NCBI GenBank assembly: GCA_902796855.1
Contig: CADBQN010000079.1
Location: forward strand, 1 to 52,889
From: an uncultured Bacillota bacterium
GTDB taxonomy: Bacteria > Bacillota > Dehalobacteriia > UBA7702
Direction of reading: 5' to 3'
DNA: 52,889 bases
The notes below the pieces were generated by a model. It was not told the DNA's origin. It made no database searches and worked only from the letters and a program-made list of their open reading frames with translations. This document shows positions 51,598 to 52,889 of this stretch, one piece after another (the first letter of the stretch is position 1; every line of letters begins with the position of its first letter). A program made the position numbers and the translations under genes.

Positions 51598-52767
51598 TTG
51601 GCTGATAAACGCGATTATTATGAAGTCCTCGGTGTCGACAAAGGGGCTTCGGAAGAAGAAATTAAAAAAGCCTATAAAAAAATGGCGAAAAAATATCATC
51701 CTGACCTTCATCCCGACGATCCCGACGCCGCGGAGAAGTTCAAAGAAGTCAACGAGGCGGCGAGCGTCCTGAGTGACAGTGACAAGCGCTCCCGCTACGA
51801 CCAGTTCGGTCACGCCGGCGTCGATGGCAGCATGGGCGGTGGCGGTGGCTTCGGCGGCTTTGAGGATTTCGGTTTCGGCGGTTTCAGCGATATTTTTGAC
51901 TCCATTTTCGGTGGCGGCGGCGGCCGCAAAGCCGATCCGAACCGTCCCCGCCGCGGCGAGGATATCTCCGCCGACATCACCATCAGTTTTGAGGAAGCCG
52001 CTTTCGGGGTTGAAAAGGATGTCACCGTGAACCGCCGGGATGAGTGCTCCGTGTGCCACGGCACCGGCGCCGCCGCCGGTTCCACGCCAAAGACGTGCCC
52101 CACCTGCCATGGCACCGGTCAGGTACGCACTGTGCAGAACACGCCCCTCGGGCAGATGCAGAGTGTGCGTCCGTGCCACCAGTGCCACGGCGAGGGGACC
52201 ATCATTGAACAGCCATGCTCCGCCTGTAACGGCAACGGTTTTGTCAGGAAGAAACATACCATCAAAGTCTCCGTTCCCGCCGGCATGGCCGACGGCAACA
52301 CCCTTCGGGTCAGCGGGGAAGGGCACTGCGGCGCCAAGGGAGGCCCCTCCGGCGATCTTTATGTTCAGACCTTTGTCAGACCCCACGAGCTCTTCGAACG
52401 GGTCAACGACGACGTTTACGCCGATGAGGACATCACCTACGCCCAGGCGGCCCTCGGCGACCAAATCCGCGTGCCGACCCTCGACGGCGACGTCAGCTTT
52501 GAGATTCCCTCGGGGACTCAGAACGGCGCGGTCTTCCGTTTAAAGGGAAAGGGGATTCCCCATCTCCGCGGCAAGGGCCGGGGCGATCACCGCATCAAAG
52601 TCCGGGTGGTCATTCCCAGCGATCTGACAGAGGATCAGAAAGATCTGCTGCGCGCGTTCGACAAAACGCTTTCCGATAAAAACTACGTGAAATCCGCGAA
52701 AAAGGCGGAAAAATCCCATAAGAATTTCTTCGACAAAATGAAAGACGCCTTTTCGGGAAACCGCTGA
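51598..52767 (+). CDS. dnaJ: Chaperone protein DnaJ
   Basis: This 389-residue type I Hsp40 has a J domain with YHPDLHPD, a Gly/Phe-rich stretch ([17 protein letters not shown]), four CxxCxGxG zinc repeats ([32 protein letters not shown]) and the C-terminal substrate domains. It stimulates DnaK ATPase. The start is TTG at 51598, giving [13 protein letters not shown], with GAGGGAAACG as a weak RBS. The weak start and the intergenic hairpin probably lower DnaJ relative to DnaK. Confidence 0.97.
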   Translation: MADKRDYYEVLGVDKGASEEEIKKAYKKMAKKYHPDLHPDDPDAAEKFKEVNEAASVLSDSDKRSRYDQFGHAGVDGSMGGGGGFGGFEDFGFGGFSDIFDSIFGGGGGRKADPNRPRRGEDISADITISFEEAAFGVEKDVTVNRRDECSVCHGTGAAAGSTPKTCPTCHGTGQVRTVQNTPLGQMQSVRPCHQCHGEGTIIEQPCSACNGNGFVRKKHTIKVSVPAGMADGNTLRVSGEGHCGAKGGPSGDLYVQTFVRPHELFERVNDDVYADEDITYAQAALGDQIRVPTLDGDVSFEIPSGTQNGAVFRLKGKGIPHLRGKGRGDHRIKVRVVIPSDLTEDQKDLLRAFDKTLSDKNYVKSAKKAEKSHKNFFDKMKDAFSGNR

Positions 52768-52803
52768 GGTTCGTTCTGTCAAAAAATCAGCCCCGTCCGC
52801 TGT

Positions 52804-52889
52804 TGAACTGCACCCCATTTGTTAGACAAGTATGGTATACTACTAACAAGTGGGGTGTTGTTATATGCCAAAAGGAATATCAAACAAGA
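52804..52889 (+). mobile_element. Left end of an IS3-family-like insertion sequence
   Basis: TGAACTGCACCCC at 52804 looks like the terminal inverted repeat of an IS3-family element. The inner dyad CACCCCATTTGTTAG / CTAACAAGTGGGGTG (52811-52825 and 52843-52857, with one G-U pair) encloses an extended -10, TGG-TATACT (52833-52841). The element runs off the window, so its right end and target duplication cannot be seen. Confidence 0.6.
52865..52889 (+). CDS. Transposase OrfA, truncated by the window end
   Basis: Only M-P-K-G-I-S-N-K is visible. This resembles the start of IS3-family OrfA proteins (M-P-K-G-I-P-N-K), whose helix-turn-helix binds the element ends. With eight residues the call rests mostly on the flanking inverted repeat. 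Confidence 0.45.

Overview
The window looks like chromosome from an endospore-forming, GC-moderate to GC-rich Firmicute, most likely Clostridia sensu lato. The supporting signs are a SpoIIP gene behind a sigma-E-like promoter, a perfect CIRCE element ahead of hrcA-grpE-dnaK-dnaJ, the order leuS-holA-rpsT-spoIIP-lepA-hemW-hrcA, surface proteins with three C-terminal SLH domains, and strong Shine-Dalgarno sequences. No rRNA, tRNA or CRISPR array was seen. The taxonomy is inferred from gene content only.

Region 1 (1-13.4 kb) is accessory and surface-related. It opens with a type I toxin-antitoxin-like locus: a 24-residue hydrophobic peptide with an opposing antisense RNA. A hairpin-rich stretch and three secreted proteins follow. 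One is a soluble DUF4430-like (transcobalamin beta-domain-like) protein, one is a 1838-residue alpha/alpha-toroid protein with helical repeats and SLH domains, and one is a 1365-residue DUF4430 protein with 14 helical repeats and SLH domains. Together they carry both halves of the intrinsic factor/transcobalamin architecture on separate polypeptides. Two type II toxin-antitoxin modules sit between the two SLH genes: a RelB-like antitoxin with a zeta-type kinase toxin, and BrnT/BrnA. The RelB/zeta module is flanked by a 45-bp direct repeat.

Region 2 (13.4-25.9 kb) is metabolic. It has a PfoR/EIIC-like membrane protein; a redox operon (flavodoxin, nitroreductase, flavin reductase, tautomerase) behind a promoter with a 19-bp spacer typical of MerR-family control; a second nitroreductase cluster (hydrolase, TfoX-N protein, TcdA, C26 amidohydrolase); and a probable metal operon (methyltransferase, ZIP transporter, heterodimeric ABC pair of the YbtPQ/IrtAB type). 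An unrecognised membrane-anchored protein ends the region.

Region 3 (26-35 kb) has leuS-holA, then sulfur metabolism: O-acetylhomoserine sulfhydrylase, cysK, an Rrf2/IscR-like regulator with three cysteines, mnmA and a cysteine desulfurase. These form a cysteine to persulfide to thiolated-tRNA pathway next to a probable Fe-S or cysteine sensor.

Region 4 (35-52.9 kb) has rpsT and gltBD on the minus strand, with an intrinsic terminator inside the gltB leader. The plus strand has spoIIP, murJ, lepA, hemW and the heat-shock operon, with an apparently leaderless MGMT-family gene on the minus strand. The window ends inside the left end of an IS3-family-like element just downstream of dnaJ.
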